A stretch of DNA of 64,000 nucleotides from Nephrocerus scutellatus (lineage: Eukaryota; Arthropoda; Insecta; Diptera; Pipunculidae). The notes below the pieces were generated by a model that did no database searches, was not told the DNA's origin, and worked only from the letters and a program-made list of their open reading frames with translations. Made by a program: the position numbers and the translations under genes. Shown one piece after another: positions 1-12,346 of the stretch (position 1 is its first letter; every line of letters begins with the position of its first letter). The stretch covers positions 70,265,536 to 70,329,535 of the forward strand of contig OX352764.1 in assembly GCA_947095585.1 (NCBI GenBank), in the 5' to 3' direction.

Positions 1-430
1 CACTCAAACAGATCTTGATATTTTTGGAGATTTACCCCTCTTCACATTAACTGCAACAACAACACATGCAACAAAACAATGTAAACAAAAGATTCTCGGC
101 CTTTGTGTTCGTTTTTTCGAAAGAAAAAAAATCTACGCTCGACCGTAGATTGCTAAAACAAAAAAAAACTCGACATTACTCACCATTTTCCGATCTCTTT
201 TACTGTTCGAATAAGGATTTATTTTTGAGTAAAAAAACAAAACAACATTAATTTTAGTCCTTTTGCGTACGGGAACAGACCTATTGTATTGTAAAAAAGT
301 ACTGTCAGCTGTTATTTTAATTACGGCGAATTCATCAATTGTCGGTTTCGTAGCTTCGTCTTCAAACAGAAAGTCGGGTAGCAAGCTGATTTTACGTTTT
401 CCCGTTTCTATTCTTTGATTCTTTAATTAA
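1..430 (-). other. possible exons of a divergent host transcript
   Basis: On the minus strand one frame is open from about 430 down to 184 and ends at AAAATG followed by a strong splice donor (GTGAGT, 183-178). A pyrimidine/TTG-rich tract ending in TTGCAG (acceptor CAG at 53-51) would give a 133-bp intron. The frame contains an acidic stretch (PDFLFEDEATKPTIDEF) at 384 downwards and has no upstream ATG. I recognise no family. The phases do not join into an open frame after the acceptor, so this may be 5' UTR or chance. Its position head-to-head with the remodeller gene supports a divergent transcript. Seen: splice-like signals and the open frame. Inferred: that it is a gene. Confidence 0.3.
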
Positions 431-527
431 AACACTTTCATTTAGTTTAAATTTTTAAAATAAAAATATTTGTAATCCGAATCATAATTTTTGGGAAATA
501 ATAAATAATTTTTTTTAAATTTAAAAA
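431..527. promoter_or_regulatory. AT-rich spacer upstream of the remodeller gene
   Basis: This is the roughly 100-bp, very AT-rich interval between the possible divergent exon and the ATG at 528. It must hold the 5' UTR and probably the core promoter of the plus-strand gene. I see no convincing TATA box or initiator, so it is assigned by position only. Confidence 0.3.
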
Positions 528-3500
528 ATGTCTCACTCAGCTTCAAAGCCTACTACTGTCAGTGATTTGCGACAATTTCGGTTGCAAAAGATGCCTTTAC
601 AAAGCAAACCAGGTAGAGCTATTTCTTATGATTCCAAGTCAAAAACAGCGGTTTTAACCGAGGAAGTAATTATTTCTATTCTCATAATTAATTTTTTTTA
701 CCTTAGAACGCGTGCCTGGAAAAAAAAGAATTCAGGTCATGGCTGATAGTGATAGCGACGGAGCAGATGTGAACACTCCAAAGAAAAACAAAATTGAGCT
801 TACTACCAAGGATAAGGAAGAACGATTCCTGGCGGCATCAAAAATATCACCTCAGTATGATACTATGGTACGCATAGCTTTCACAAGAAGGAATATGGAT
901 TTTTTTTCCAATTTCTTATTTTAGGACATACAAGACGGTCTTGTGCGAAACGACTGGAATGTTTCTGAATGCGTACGTTACTTAAAAGAAAATTGCCGTC
1001 CAAAGGCAAAGTATGCACTTTCAAGTACAAACAAAAGTTTAAATTCAACATCATTGCCTGCGCAAAAAGTTACAATTACAGCATCAACAAAAAGACCGTC
1101 CACATTATCATCTGAATCAGATATTTCCAATGGAAATTTTAACGCAAAGACTTCTAAAATCTATGGGTCAACTTCTTCATCACGACCAAATCATTACTAT
1201 GATTGTGAAGATTCTGACGAAAATGTGAGGCAATCAAGAGATCAAGTGTACGACAGCGATGAAAGCGATGTCGAAACATCTAACGAGATGACAAAACAAA
1301 GAAAAAGTGTATTCGATTTCTTGAACACTTCCAGTCTGCTCGAACTTCAAACAATAAAATCATGTTCGGAGAAAAAAGCCAGCGTGATCCTAGAATTACG
1401 CCCTTTTAAAAATTGGAATGACCTGCGTTTAAAGTTGGAGGGAACCAAGTCAGTTTCCGCAGATTTACTTAATTACTGCCAAGAGTTGATAAACAAACAA
1501 AATAATGTAGCAAATATTCTGGAAAAATGCAACAAAATGGTCAAACAACTAGAGGCTGCAATTAAGACTGGGGCTGGAATTGTTGAACAGCCAAAAATTC
1601 TCAATAAAACGTAGGTTCAGTAAATTAGAATTTTAAAAAGTTACTTGTTAATGTTTTCCACCTGTAGTTTAAAATTGGCAGATTATCAAATTATTGGTTT
1701 AAATTGGTTAACTGTGATGCATAATCAAAAAATGAATGGTATTTTAGCAGACGAAATGGGTCTTGGAAAAACGATTCAAGTGATTGCATTTCTTTCATAC
1801 TTAAAAGAAAAAAATTTAGCCCAGGCAGCTCATTTAATAGTTGTACCATCGTCAACTCTTGATAATTGGGAAGCGGAAATCGCGAAGTGGTGCCCGACTT
1901 TAATTGTTGAAAAGTACCATGGTAATCAGGATGAAAGACGAAGAATGCGAATTCGCTTTGCCAAAGATGGATTCAAAGGCTTTGATATTTTGCTGACAAC
2001 GTGAGATTATACCATATCAAAGTAATTTTATTCAATTGTATGTTTTCTTTGATACTTTTAGTTATCACATTGTCGTCTCCACCCCTGAAGAACGGAAATT
2101 GTTTCGTGTTTGCCAACTACATTACGTTGTGTTCGATGAAGCACACATGTTAAAGAATATGACAACACAACGTTACTCAAGTTTAATTACAATCAATGCA
2201 AAGATGCGAATTCTACTTACTGGAACACCCCTTCAAAATAATTTGTTGGAACTTATGTCACTGTTATGTTTTGTGATGCCCTCTTTTTTTGCTAAAAGTA
2301 TTGAAGACATAAAAAGTCTTTTTGCTAAGGTGAAAAATTTTTATAACTGACTGATAGACATTGTAACGATACGTATTCTTTTTAATTTGACAGAAAAGCA
2401 AACCAGAAACAGAAGACGCATCACAGTTCCAGGAGACACAAGTTGAACGGGCAAAACGTATTATGAAACCCTTCGTTTTACGTCGTCTTAAAATTGATGT
2501 TCTCAGCAATTTACCAAAAAAGACAGAATTTATCGTGAGTAGAAATCGTTTAAGTAAATGATTTCTTTCAAACAGTTATTTTTTTTTATTTTAGAATAAA
2601 GTCCCAATGTCTGAAAAACAAAAAGAATACTATCATGAACTTGTCGATTACTACTCCAACAACAAAGGAGTAATTTGTAGTTCAGATCGTGCAGGTGTCA
2701 CTATTATGATGGAAATGCGAAAATCTGCAAATCACCCTCTATTAATGAGACACTTTTTCACCGACGAGAGGCTGAAAGACATTTCAAGAAAGCTAGCTAA
2801 TGTGTCGACGTTTAAAAAAACCAACCCCCAATATGTTTTTGAAGAACTGGCTGTTATGTCGGATTTTCAAGTTTGGCAGCTATGCAACAAACACGTATGT
2901 GAGCCGTTGAGACTATATAGTATTTTTACGATTTATAGTTTACAAAATAACTAAGATTTAATTTCACTTAATAGGAAATCGATGATATTATACTGCCAGA
3001 TCAGTTAATTTGCGACTCAGGAAAATTCAAACATTTAGATAAGCTTTTGCCAGAGCTTAAAAAAGATGGACATCGTGTTCTAATTTTCAGTCAATTCACC
3101 ATGATTCTAGATATAATGGAGCGTTATTTAGACATTCGAAAGCACGGGTATTTAAGGCTAGATGGTTCCACAACAGTCAACACACGACAAGATATGATAA
3201 ATGATTTCAATGCAGACTCTGAAATATTTATTTTTCTGCTTTCTACAAAGGCAGGTGGTGTTGGCATAAATTTAACTGCAGCAGATACTGCAATTATACA
3301 CGATATTGATTTCAATCCATACAACGATAAGCAAGCAGAAGATCGTTGTCATCGTATGGGTCAAAAACGACCAGTTAGCATATATCGATTGATCTCGGAA
3401 AGTACTATTGAAGAAGGCATATTAATGATTGCCCAAGAGAAGCTTAAATTAGAGCAAGATATTCATTCTGAAAAAAATGATGTTCAGGAGCAAAAATGCA

Positions 3501-3586
3501 TGGTGAGGCTTTTAACAATGGCTCTGGGATTAGACGAGGAGGAGACGGAAAAACTTAATAACTCAACGTCGTCGATACATATTTAA
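528..3586 (+). CDS. Etl1: SNF2-family chromatin remodeller, SMARCAD1/Etl1 orthologue (8 exons)
   Basis: An ATP-dependent nucleosome remodeller of the SMARCAD1/Fun30 type, expected in the nucleus. My exon model is 528-612, 707-867, 925-1610, 1668-2000, 2062-2329, 2394-2534, 2595-2894 and 2975-3586. All introns are GT-AG (57-94 bp), the phases are consistent, and the product is 861 aa, close to fly homologues. Residues ~55-106 look CUE-like and ~222-248 resemble a helix-hairpin-helix. The ATPase motifs are DEMGLGKT (339-346), DEAH (447-450), LLTGTPLQNN (473-482), STKAGGVGIN (748-757) and QAEDRCHRMGQ (778-788). Motif II is DEAH, where I recall DEGH in vertebrate SMARCAD1. The first exon must end at 612 (CAG|GTAGAG) to keep frame with exon 2. 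No disabling change is visible. Family knowledge assigns the function; I infer orthology to fly CG5899. Confidence 0.93.
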
Positions 3587-3729
3587 AAAAAGTTTTATTT
3601 TTAAATTATTTTGTGGGTATAAAAGAATTTCATTTGTTTAAATGCCTACTTTACCTAAATTAAAATTTATTAGTATACAATCTTTGTGCATGTTTTTATT
3701 AATTTAAGAATAACTTTTAATACATTTAT

Positions 3730-3735
3730 AATAAA
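3730..3735 (+). terminator. Etl1: polyadenylation signal of the remodeller gene
   Basis: AATAAA lies 144 bp after the stop codon in AT-rich sequence. It is the first canonical hexamer downstream on the plus strand and the likely 3' end signal. Confidence 0.5.
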
Positions 3736-4382
3736 TTTTCCATTGCAAATACATTTATATAAATAGAAAATACATCAGTGAGCATTTTGTCGAATAGTTT
3801 ACTTACATGCTAATCGTCTGCTTTTCGGTGCGATTGGATTGTAGAATGTAGACCAACAAAATGTAATTGTTAACATACAAGTGATTTGATTTAGTCAAAA
3901 AAAAAATGCAAACAAATAAAAATAAAACTAATATAAAAATTCCAGATCAATCTAATAAAAATCCGTCAAGGGTAGAAGTTTTAGTTGCAGAGTTGGTCAT
4001 CTAAGGGTCAAACAATTAATTCGCCCGACGGGAATGGCGCTCACGATAACGCCCGTATCATTTAAGCAAAGAGGTTGGGCCGCATACCTTTTCTTTGCTA
4101 TGCTACACATGGCATACGTTACGTCCACCTCTCATTTGTTAATGTTTCCGCCTTTCTCCGAAGCATTTAACAGATTGTTGTTAAAGGCCTTCCCACACTT
4201 GTCCCTTCCGGTAGCAGTTGAAGATTTGTGCCATTAGTATGCCATTTATATACCTTAAGGGTTATTGACCCGAATCCGAAGTTTATAACCCTTTAAGTCA
4301 TAGAGTGGAGGTAGGGACTCCTTATTAATCGTGAATGTAGTTAATGTGAACTTAACCGTGGCTTTTTCTTGTTTTAGCATAG
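3736..4382. other. intergenic, possible decayed coding remnant
   Basis: No gene can be supported. Between 4034 and 4382 the base composition rises and short frames occur on both strands: a 67-codon frame at 4034-4237 (+), and a minus-strand frame (4524-4255) that crosses into the tandem unit at 4383. Neither matches a family I recognise. They may be relics of an element that abutted the repeat before it was amplified. Confidence 0.4.
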
Positions 4383-4862
4383 TAGGTCGTTTTTTAGCCC
4401 ATGCTATGAAGTCTATTTTTTTTTCCACAAGCGAAACGTGAAGCTGGGGCCGATGGCACTGCAAAACATTTATTCCCCTTAGAACCTTACAAGTTTTCTT
4501 AGGGTTATTTACTGGTATTTCCATCCGCGCCTATTGGAGTCATCGTTGATCGATTTAAATGGAATACCAGGCATTTTCGTGACATTCTTCTTCTCAATAA
4601 CTTTTTAATGGCTCAACCAATCTTAATTATATTCTCAGATCGAGATCATATTTACGAGTATATTGTCAATACGCGTAAAATAGAAATAGAAGAAAAATAG
4701 GTGGCGCTAAAGTTGTTATACTAAAATTTGCTCATATTTGCACATTATATTCGAGTGATCGAGAAAATGATTTTAGTATATGCTAAATCAATCCCAACAA
4801 TTTTATACGAACCCGTCATATTCTGGAACGGAATCTTTGGGTCAAACGATCAGATCCTGATT

Positions 4863-4993
4863 GAGAGCACGAACTACGAAGTGCTCTCATTGCAATGAAT
4901 TGCGCAGTTGAGCGCTTTAACGCATAAGCGCAACTACCTACCTAAAACGCCTTGATTTAGTTTAACTAAACTTTATTTAGTTTAACTAAACTT
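4863..4993. repeat. hairpin and doubled palindrome in each unit
   Basis: A perfect 8-bp stem (GAGAGCAC ... GTGCTCTC, 4863-4870 and 4881-4888, 10-nt loop) is followed by a second weak stem (GAGCGC ... GCGC) and then by two tandem 15-bp odd palindromes TTTAGTTTAACTAAA, 20 bp apart (about 4957-4992). The same block recurs in units 2 (7849 onward) and 3 (about 10830 onward). It lies ~200 bp upstream of the chimeric frame, so it could be a promoter element or a transposase or replication-protein site; no function is shown. Confidence 0.7.
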
Positions 4994-5168
4994 GGTAGTT
5001 TGTACACAGTTAGTACAGTAGTTTGTTTGTGGGAAGGGATAAATTGTAAAAATAATCTATAACAACTGTTATTAGTGTCGATCTCAAAGTTTTTGGGACC
5101 ACTTATATGAATAGAGTGACAGTTAGACCGCATTCTTTCTTTAGGCGATTAAACATAAAATATTTCAC

Positions 5169-6378
5169 ATGCGCCACACGCACCACACGCTAAACGCCAC
5201 AAGCAGGCGCTCAAAAACTGAACTGCGCATTCTCCAAAAACGGCTCACGACATGGATTAGGGAAAATAATTTGTTGAAAGAATTTCCAGCAGGATTTAGA
5301 TCAGGATATTCGACTGTGGATCATATATATTACTTTCGAAAAGACAGACATGATATTCCCGTTTGCAAAAAATATTTTAGGGACACTTATCAGGTGAGTG
5401 ACGGGCGGATATACAAATGTTGTTCTTAAGACCAAGTTACGTCTTTGGTTGATCTGCGCAAAGGCCGTGTAATAGATGACAAATGTTATAAAACATATAA
5501 AGTCATTTCCAGCCTACACTAGTCATTACACCAGAGCTTATAATCCAAGACCACTATTTAAATCCTGACTTAAATATAAAGAAAATGTATGAACTATACG
5601 TCACACAATGTGAAAAGGAAAATGTAGTACCAGTGAAAGAAAAAAATGTCTATAATGTATTCTCTACAAAATTTAATTTACATTTTAAGCAACCATCAAA
5701 GGATACGTGTCAAACTTGTGATTCTTTGCAAATAAAAATGCAATCTACAGACTCTGAGGGAATTAAGACGGCAGAAATTGAAAAAGAAACTCAATTAGAA
5801 GAGGCTGAACGGGCTCGCAGTCAAATGGCTGCCGATCGAATGGCAACATCAGAAAAATTTTTCGTATTTTCTTTCGACTTAGAAAAAGCTTTAGCCTTTC
5901 CTAAACTGACCACATCCGTAGCTTATTATAAACGAAATTTATTTGTTTATAATTTCGGATGCCATGAATTCAATAAAAATGTAAGCCACAAGTTTGTTTG
6001 GCCAGAAACTGAAGGATCTCGTGGGTCTCAGGAAATTTCATCATGTCTAATAAAGTACATAAAGACTTATGCTGCAAACTTTGAAAAAATAATAACATAT
6101 TCAGATTCGTGTACCGGGCAAAATAGAAATATTAAAACTGTCTTTAGTTTAATGAAACTTGTTCAAAGTACGGTAGACCACAAAGTTTGAAAAATGTAGA
6201 TCAGCCTTTATTATATCCTAAAGGTAGAACTGTGACAAGGGAAAAAAAGAGACACATGATGGACCTGCTTAAATTTATTCCTCCTGTTAAACATGATTAC
6301 TATAAAAACTTGACAATAAATCGAAATGACGAGTCCTCACATACAGCTGACAAACAAGACATTATTTTTATTTGCTGA
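5169..6378 (+). pseudogene. chimeric RT-like / DUF7869-like gene, copy 1
   Basis: Three plus-strand pieces make one broken gene. The first (5169-5429, 86 codons) begins with a non-LTR reverse-transcriptase-like stretch (ENNLLKEFPAGFRSGYSTVD, residues ~31-50) and switches to a segment with VCKKYFRDTYQVSDGRIY. The second (5585-6190) has a CQTCDSL cysteine pair, FSFDLEKAL and YSDSCTGQNRN, typical of a transposon-linked family I associate with DUF7869. The third (6187-6378) has LLKFIPPVKHDYYKNL, normally near that family's C-terminus. The region usually between QNRN and this tail seems deleted. The ACTA insertion at ~5551 breaks the frame before the second piece. No function is expected; the family role (DDE-like or derived nuclease) is inference. 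Confidence 0.7.
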
Positions 6379-8154
6379 TGATGAAATAATCACAAATAAT
6401 ATATTATAACAGGACTGTCAACATTCATTTTTATGGAAAATCTGTAATAAAAATAGAAAATGACTAACTTTTTCTGTAATAAAAAACTTAAAAATTTAAA
6501 CACTGAATTTTACTTTATTTTTTTTCAGTTGCCAAATCGATTAACTCCACCAGTCACATAAAAATTGTAACATTACTGACGATTATTTTTTTGCTATTCT
6601 TTCTTTTTATTTTTATATACGGTTAGATAAAAGCTGTATCTGTATTATGCATTCTACAATATAATATTTGCATTTATATTATAAAGGGAATTTTAAAAAT
6701 CAATGTACATTATTTTATCGCTTTTCTCAACTTTTTGTTTAATGGAGTTTATCGATATGTGCACTGAACAGCTCAAATAACGGTTGTTTGATTTACAATT
6801 TTAATAAAAACAAATAGAAAACTTTAAAATTTAATGAGAAAAACACTTTTATGTTTCGGATATAATTCCTTTTGAAGCAACTGAATGGAACTATCTAATT
6901 TTGATGCACCAAGTAGTGGAAGTGCAATATTTTGTGGCAATGATCTCATAAAAATTAAAATTTTTAAAACACGCTTATCAGTTTAACATTTATTTAAAAA
7001 CAATTTTGTTATAAAATATAAATAATAACATAAAAATAAACGAGTCATGTCTAAATAATAAAAAAAAACTTAGTACAATTAAATAAAAATTAAAGTATTT
7101 GTTACTTTCATTTTTCATTTTAAAATAAAAAATAAATCGAAGTACATTAAAATAAATAAAATAATAAAAATAAAACAACAAAAATTAATTTAAAATAAAA
7201 TAAAAACCTACGGTACACTTTTAAGTGTTATAAATTCGAAAAAATACAAATAATTAGCTTGAACTTAAAATTGATTAAACAGTCTTTCATTAGTCATAAA
7301 AAAGCTAGAAATATAAATCGACTTCCTCAATGAATGTACATACCTCATCATCACATATATTTAGTAGCGTAGGTCGTTTTTTAGCCCATGCTATGAAGTC
7401 TATTTTTTTTCCACAAGCGAAACGTGAAGCTGGGGCCGATGGCACTGCAAAACATTTATTCCCCTTAGAACCTTACAAGTTTTCTTAGGGTTATTTACTG
7501 GTATTTCCATCCGCGCCTATTGGAGTCATCGTTGATCGATTTAAATGGAATACCAGGCATTTTCGTGACATTCTTCTTCTCAATAACTTTTTAATGGCTC
7601 AACCAATCTTAATTATATTCTCAGATCGAGATCATATTTACGAGTATATTGTCAATACGCGTAAAATAGAAATAGAAGAAAAATAGGTGGCGCTAAAGTT
7701 GTTATACTAAAATTTGCTCATATTTGCACATTATATTCGAGTGATCGAGAAAATGATTTTAGTATATGCTAAATCAATCCCAACAATTTTATACGAACCC
7801 GTCATATTCTGGAACGGAATCTTTGGGTCAAACGATCAGATCCTGATTGAGAGCACGAACTACGAAGTGCTCTCATTGCAATGAATTGCGCAGTTGAGCG
7901 CTTTAACGCATAAGCGCAACTACCTACCTAAAACGCCTTGATTTAGTTTAACTAAACTTTATTTAGTTTAACTAAACTTGGTAGTTTGTACACAGTTAGT
8001 ACAGTAGTTTGTTTGTGGGAAGGGATAAATTGTAAAAATAATCTATAACAACTGTTATTAGTGTCGATCTCAAAGTTTTTGGGACCACTTATATGAATAG
8101 AGTGACAGTTAGACCGCATTCTTTCTTTAGGCGATTAAACATAAAATATTTCAC

Positions 8155-9360
8155 ATGCGCCACACGCACCACACGCTAAACGCCACAAGCAGGCGCTCAA
8201 AAACTGAACTGCGCATTCTCCAAAAACGGCTCACGACATGGATTAGGGAAAATAATTTGTTGAAAGAATTTCCAGCAGGATTTAGATCAGGATATTCGAC
8301 TGTGGATCATATATATTACTTTCGAAAAGACAGACATGATATTCCCGTTTGCAAAAAATATTTTAGGGACACTTATCAGGTGAGTGACGGGCGGATATAC
8401 AAATGTTGTTCTTAAGACCAAGTTACGTCTTTGGTTGATCTGCGCAAAGGCCGTGTAATAGATGACAAATGTTATAAAACATATAAAGTCATTTCCAGCC
8501 TACACTAGTCATTACACCAGAGCTTATAATCCAAGACCTTTAAATCCTGACTTAAATATAAAGAAAATGTATGAACTATACGTCACACAATGTGAAAAGG
8601 AAAATGTAGTACCAGTGAAAGAAAAAAATGTCTATAATGTATTCTCTACAAAATTTAATTTACATTTTAAGCAACCATCAAAGGATACGTGTCAAACTTG
8701 TGATTCTTTGCAAATAAAAATGCAATCTACAGACTCTGAGGGAATTAAGACGGCAGAAATTGAAAAAGAAACTCAATTAGAAGAGGCTGAACGGGCTCGC
8801 AGTCAAATGGCTGCCGATCGAATGGCAACATCAGAAAAATTTTTCGTATTTTCTTTCGACTTAGAAAAAGCTTTAGCCTTTCCTAAACTGACCACATCCG
8901 TAGCTTATTATAAACGAAATTTATTTGTTTATAATTTCGGATGCCATGAATTCAATAAAAATGTAAGCCACAAGTTTGTTTGGCCAGAAACTGAAGGATC
9001 TCGTGGGTCTCAGGAAATTTCATCATGTCTAATAAAGTACATAAAGACTTATGCTGCAAACTTTGAAAAAATAATAACATATTCAGATTCGTGTACCGGG
9101 CAAAATAGAAATATTAAAACTGTCTTTAGTTTAATGAAACTTGTTCAAAGTACGGTAGACCACAAAGTTTGAAAAATGTAGATCAGCCTTTATTATATCC
9201 TAAAGGTAGAACTGTGACAAGGGAAAAAAAGAGACACATGATGGACCTGCTTAAATTTATTCCTCCTGTTAAACATGATTACTATAAAAACTTGACAATA
9301 AATCGAAATGACGAGTCCTCACATACAGCTGACAAACAAGACATTATTTTTATTTGCTGA
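8155..9360 (+). pseudogene. chimeric RT-like / DUF7869-like gene, copy 2 (longest frame)
   Basis: Same gene as in the first unit. Because the 4-bp ACTA is absent, the middle frame opens earlier (8462-9172, 236 codons) and starts with MTNVIKHIKSFPAYTSHYTR, then runs on to the CQTCDSL and CTGQNRN motifs. The upstream 86-codon frame (8155-8415) still ends in a stop before 8462, and the C-terminal frame (9169-9360) overlaps the stop of the middle one by 4 nt (TTGAAAAATG context). This copy is the best model for the ancestral state. Confidence 0.7.
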
Positions 9361-11136
9361 TGATGAAATAATCACAAATAATATATTATAACAGGACTGT
9401 CAACATTCATTTTTATGGAAAATCTGTAATAAAAATAGAAAATGACTAACTTTTTCTGTAATAAAAAACTTAAAAATTTAAACACTGAATTTTACTTTAT
9501 TTTTTTTCAGTTGCCAAATCGATTAACTCCACCAGTCACATAAAAATTGTAACATTACTGACGATTATTTTTTTGCTATTCTTTCTTTTTATTTTTATAT
9601 ACGGTTAGATAAAAGCTGTATCTGTATTATGCATTCTACAATATAATATTTGCATTTATATTATAAAGGGAATTTTAAAAATCAATGTACATTATTTTAT
9701 CGCTTTTCTCAACTTTTTGTTTAATGGAGTTTATCGATATGTGCACTGAACAGCTCAAATAACGGTTGTTTGATTTACAATTTTAATAAAAACAAATAGA
9801 AAACTTTAAAATTTAATGAGAAAAACACTTTTATGTTTCGGATATAATTCCTTTTGAAGCAACTGAATGGAACTATCTAATTTTGATGCACCAAGTAGTG
9901 GAAGTGCAATATTTTGTGGCAATGATCTCATAAAAATTAAAATTTTTAAAACACGCTTATCAGTTTAACATTTATTTAAAAACAATTTTGTTATAAAATA
10001 TAAATAATAACATAAAAATAAACGAGTCATGTCTAAATAATAAAAAAAAACTTAGTACAATTAAATAAAAATTAAAGTATTTGTTACTTTCATTTTTCAT
10101 TTTAAAATAAAAAATAAATCGAAGTACATTAAAATAAATAAAATAATAAAAATAAAACAACAAAAATTAATTTAAAATAAAATAAAAACCTACGGTACAC
10201 TTTTAAGTGTTATAAATTCCAAAAAATACAAATAATTAGCTTGAACTTAAAATTGATTAAACAGTCTTTCATTAGTCATAAAAAAGCTAGAAATATAAAT
10301 CGACTTCCTCAATGAATGTACATACCTCATCATCACATATATTTAGTAGCGTAGGTCGTTTTTTAGCCCATGCTATGAAGTCTATTTTTTTTCCACAAGC
10401 GAAACGTGAAGCTGGGGCCGATGGCACTGCAAAACATTTATTCCCCTTAGAACCTTACAAGTTTTCTTAGGGTTATTTACTGGTATTTCCATCCGCGCCT
10501 ATTGGAGTCATCGTTGATCGATTTAAATGGAATACCAGGCATTTTCGTGACATTCTTCTTCTCAATAACTTTTTAATGGCTCAACCAATCTTAATTATAT
10601 TCTCAGATCGAGATCATATTTACGAGTATATTGTCAATACGCGTAAAATAGAAATAGAAGAAAAATAGGTGGCGCTAAAGTTGTTATACTAAAATTTGCT
10701 CATATTTGCACATTATATTCGAGTGATCGAGAAAATGATTTTAGTATATGCTAAATCAATCCCAACAATTTTATACGAACCCGTCATATTCTGGAACGGA
10801 ATCTTTGGGTCAAACGATCAGATCCTGATTGAGAGCACGAACTACGAAGTGCTCTCATTGCAATGAATTGCGCAGTTGAGCGCTTTAACGCATAAGCGCA
10901 ACTACCTACCTAAAACGCCTTGATTTAGTTTAACTAAACTTTATTTAGTTTAACTAAACTTGGTAGTTTGTACACAGTTAGTACAGTAGTTTGTTTGTGG
11001 GAAGGGATAAATTGTAAAAATAATCTATAACAACTGTTATTAGTGTCGATCTCAAAGTTTTTGGGACCACTTATATGAATAGAGTGACAGTTAGACCGCA
11101 TTCTTTCTTTAGGCGATTAAACATAAAATATTTCAC

Positions 11137-12346
11137 ATGCGCCACACGCACCACACGCTAAACGCCACAAGCAGGCGCTCAAAAACTGAACTGCGCATTC
11201 TCCAAAAACGGCTCACGACATGGATTAGGGAAAATAATTTGTTGAAAGAATTTCCAGCAGGATTTAGATCAGGATATTCGACTGTGGATCATATATATTA
11301 CTTTCGAAAAGACAGACATGATATTCCCGTTTGCAAAAAATATTTTAGGGACACTTATCAGGTGAGTGACGGGCGGATATACAAATGTTGTTCTTAAGAC
11401 CAAGTTACGTCTTTGGTTGATCTGCGCAAAGGCCGTGTAATAGATGACAAATGTTATAAAACATATAAAGTCATTTCCAGCCTACACTAGTCATTACACC
11501 AGAGCTTATAATCCAAGACCACTATTTAAATCCTGACTTAAATATAAAGAAAATGTATGAACTATACGTCACACAATGTGAAAAGGAAAATGTAGTACCA
11601 GTGAAAGAAAAAAATGTCTATAATGTATTCTCTACAAAATTTAATTTACATTTTAAGCAACCATCAAAGGATACGTGTCAAACTTGTGATTCTTTGCAAA
11701 TAAAAATGCAATCTACAGACTCTGAGGGAATTAAGACGGCAGAAATTGAAAAAGAAACTCAATTAGAAGAGGCTGAACGGGCTCGCAGTCAAATGGCTGC
11801 CGATCGAATGGCAACATCAGAAAAATTTTTCGTATTTTCTTTCGACTTAGAAAAAGCTTTAGCCTTTCCTAAACTGACCACATCCGTAGCTTATTATAAA
11901 CGAAATTTATTTGTTTATAATTTCGGATGCCATGAATTCAATAAAAATGTAAGCCACAAGTTTGTTTGGCCAGAAACTGAAGGATCTCGTGGGTCTCAGG
12001 AAATTTCATCATGTCTAATAAAGTACATAAAGACTTATGCTGCAAACTTTGAAAAAATAATAACATATTCAGATTCGTGTACCGGGCAAAATAGAAATAT
12101 TAAAACTGTCTTTAGTTTAATGAAACTTGTTCAAAGTACGGTAGACCACAAAGTTTGAAAAATGTAGATCAGCCTTTATTATATCCTAAAGGTAGAACTG
12201 TGACAAGGGAAAAAAAGAGACACATGATGGACCTGCTTAAATTTATTCCTCCTGTTAAACATGATTACTATAAAAACTTGACAATAAATCGAAATGACGA
12301 GTCCTCACATACAGCTGACAAACAAGACATTATTTTTATTTGCTGA
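11137..12346 (+). pseudogene. chimeric RT-like / DUF7869-like gene, copy 3
   Basis: Frames at 11137-11397, 11553-12158 and 12155-12346 encode the same peptides as copy 1 and carry the same ACTA insertion. Copies 1 and 3 therefore share a state that copy 2 lacks. Either copy 2 lost the bases after amplification, or the array arose in two steps with copy 2 as the odd member. Confidence 0.7.

Noticed and set aside
6990..7181. 63-codon minus-strand frame, repeated in each unit (also 9972-10163, 12958-13149)
   Set aside because: Phe/Tyr/Ile-rich translation of AT-rich DNA; no family resemblance and no start context.
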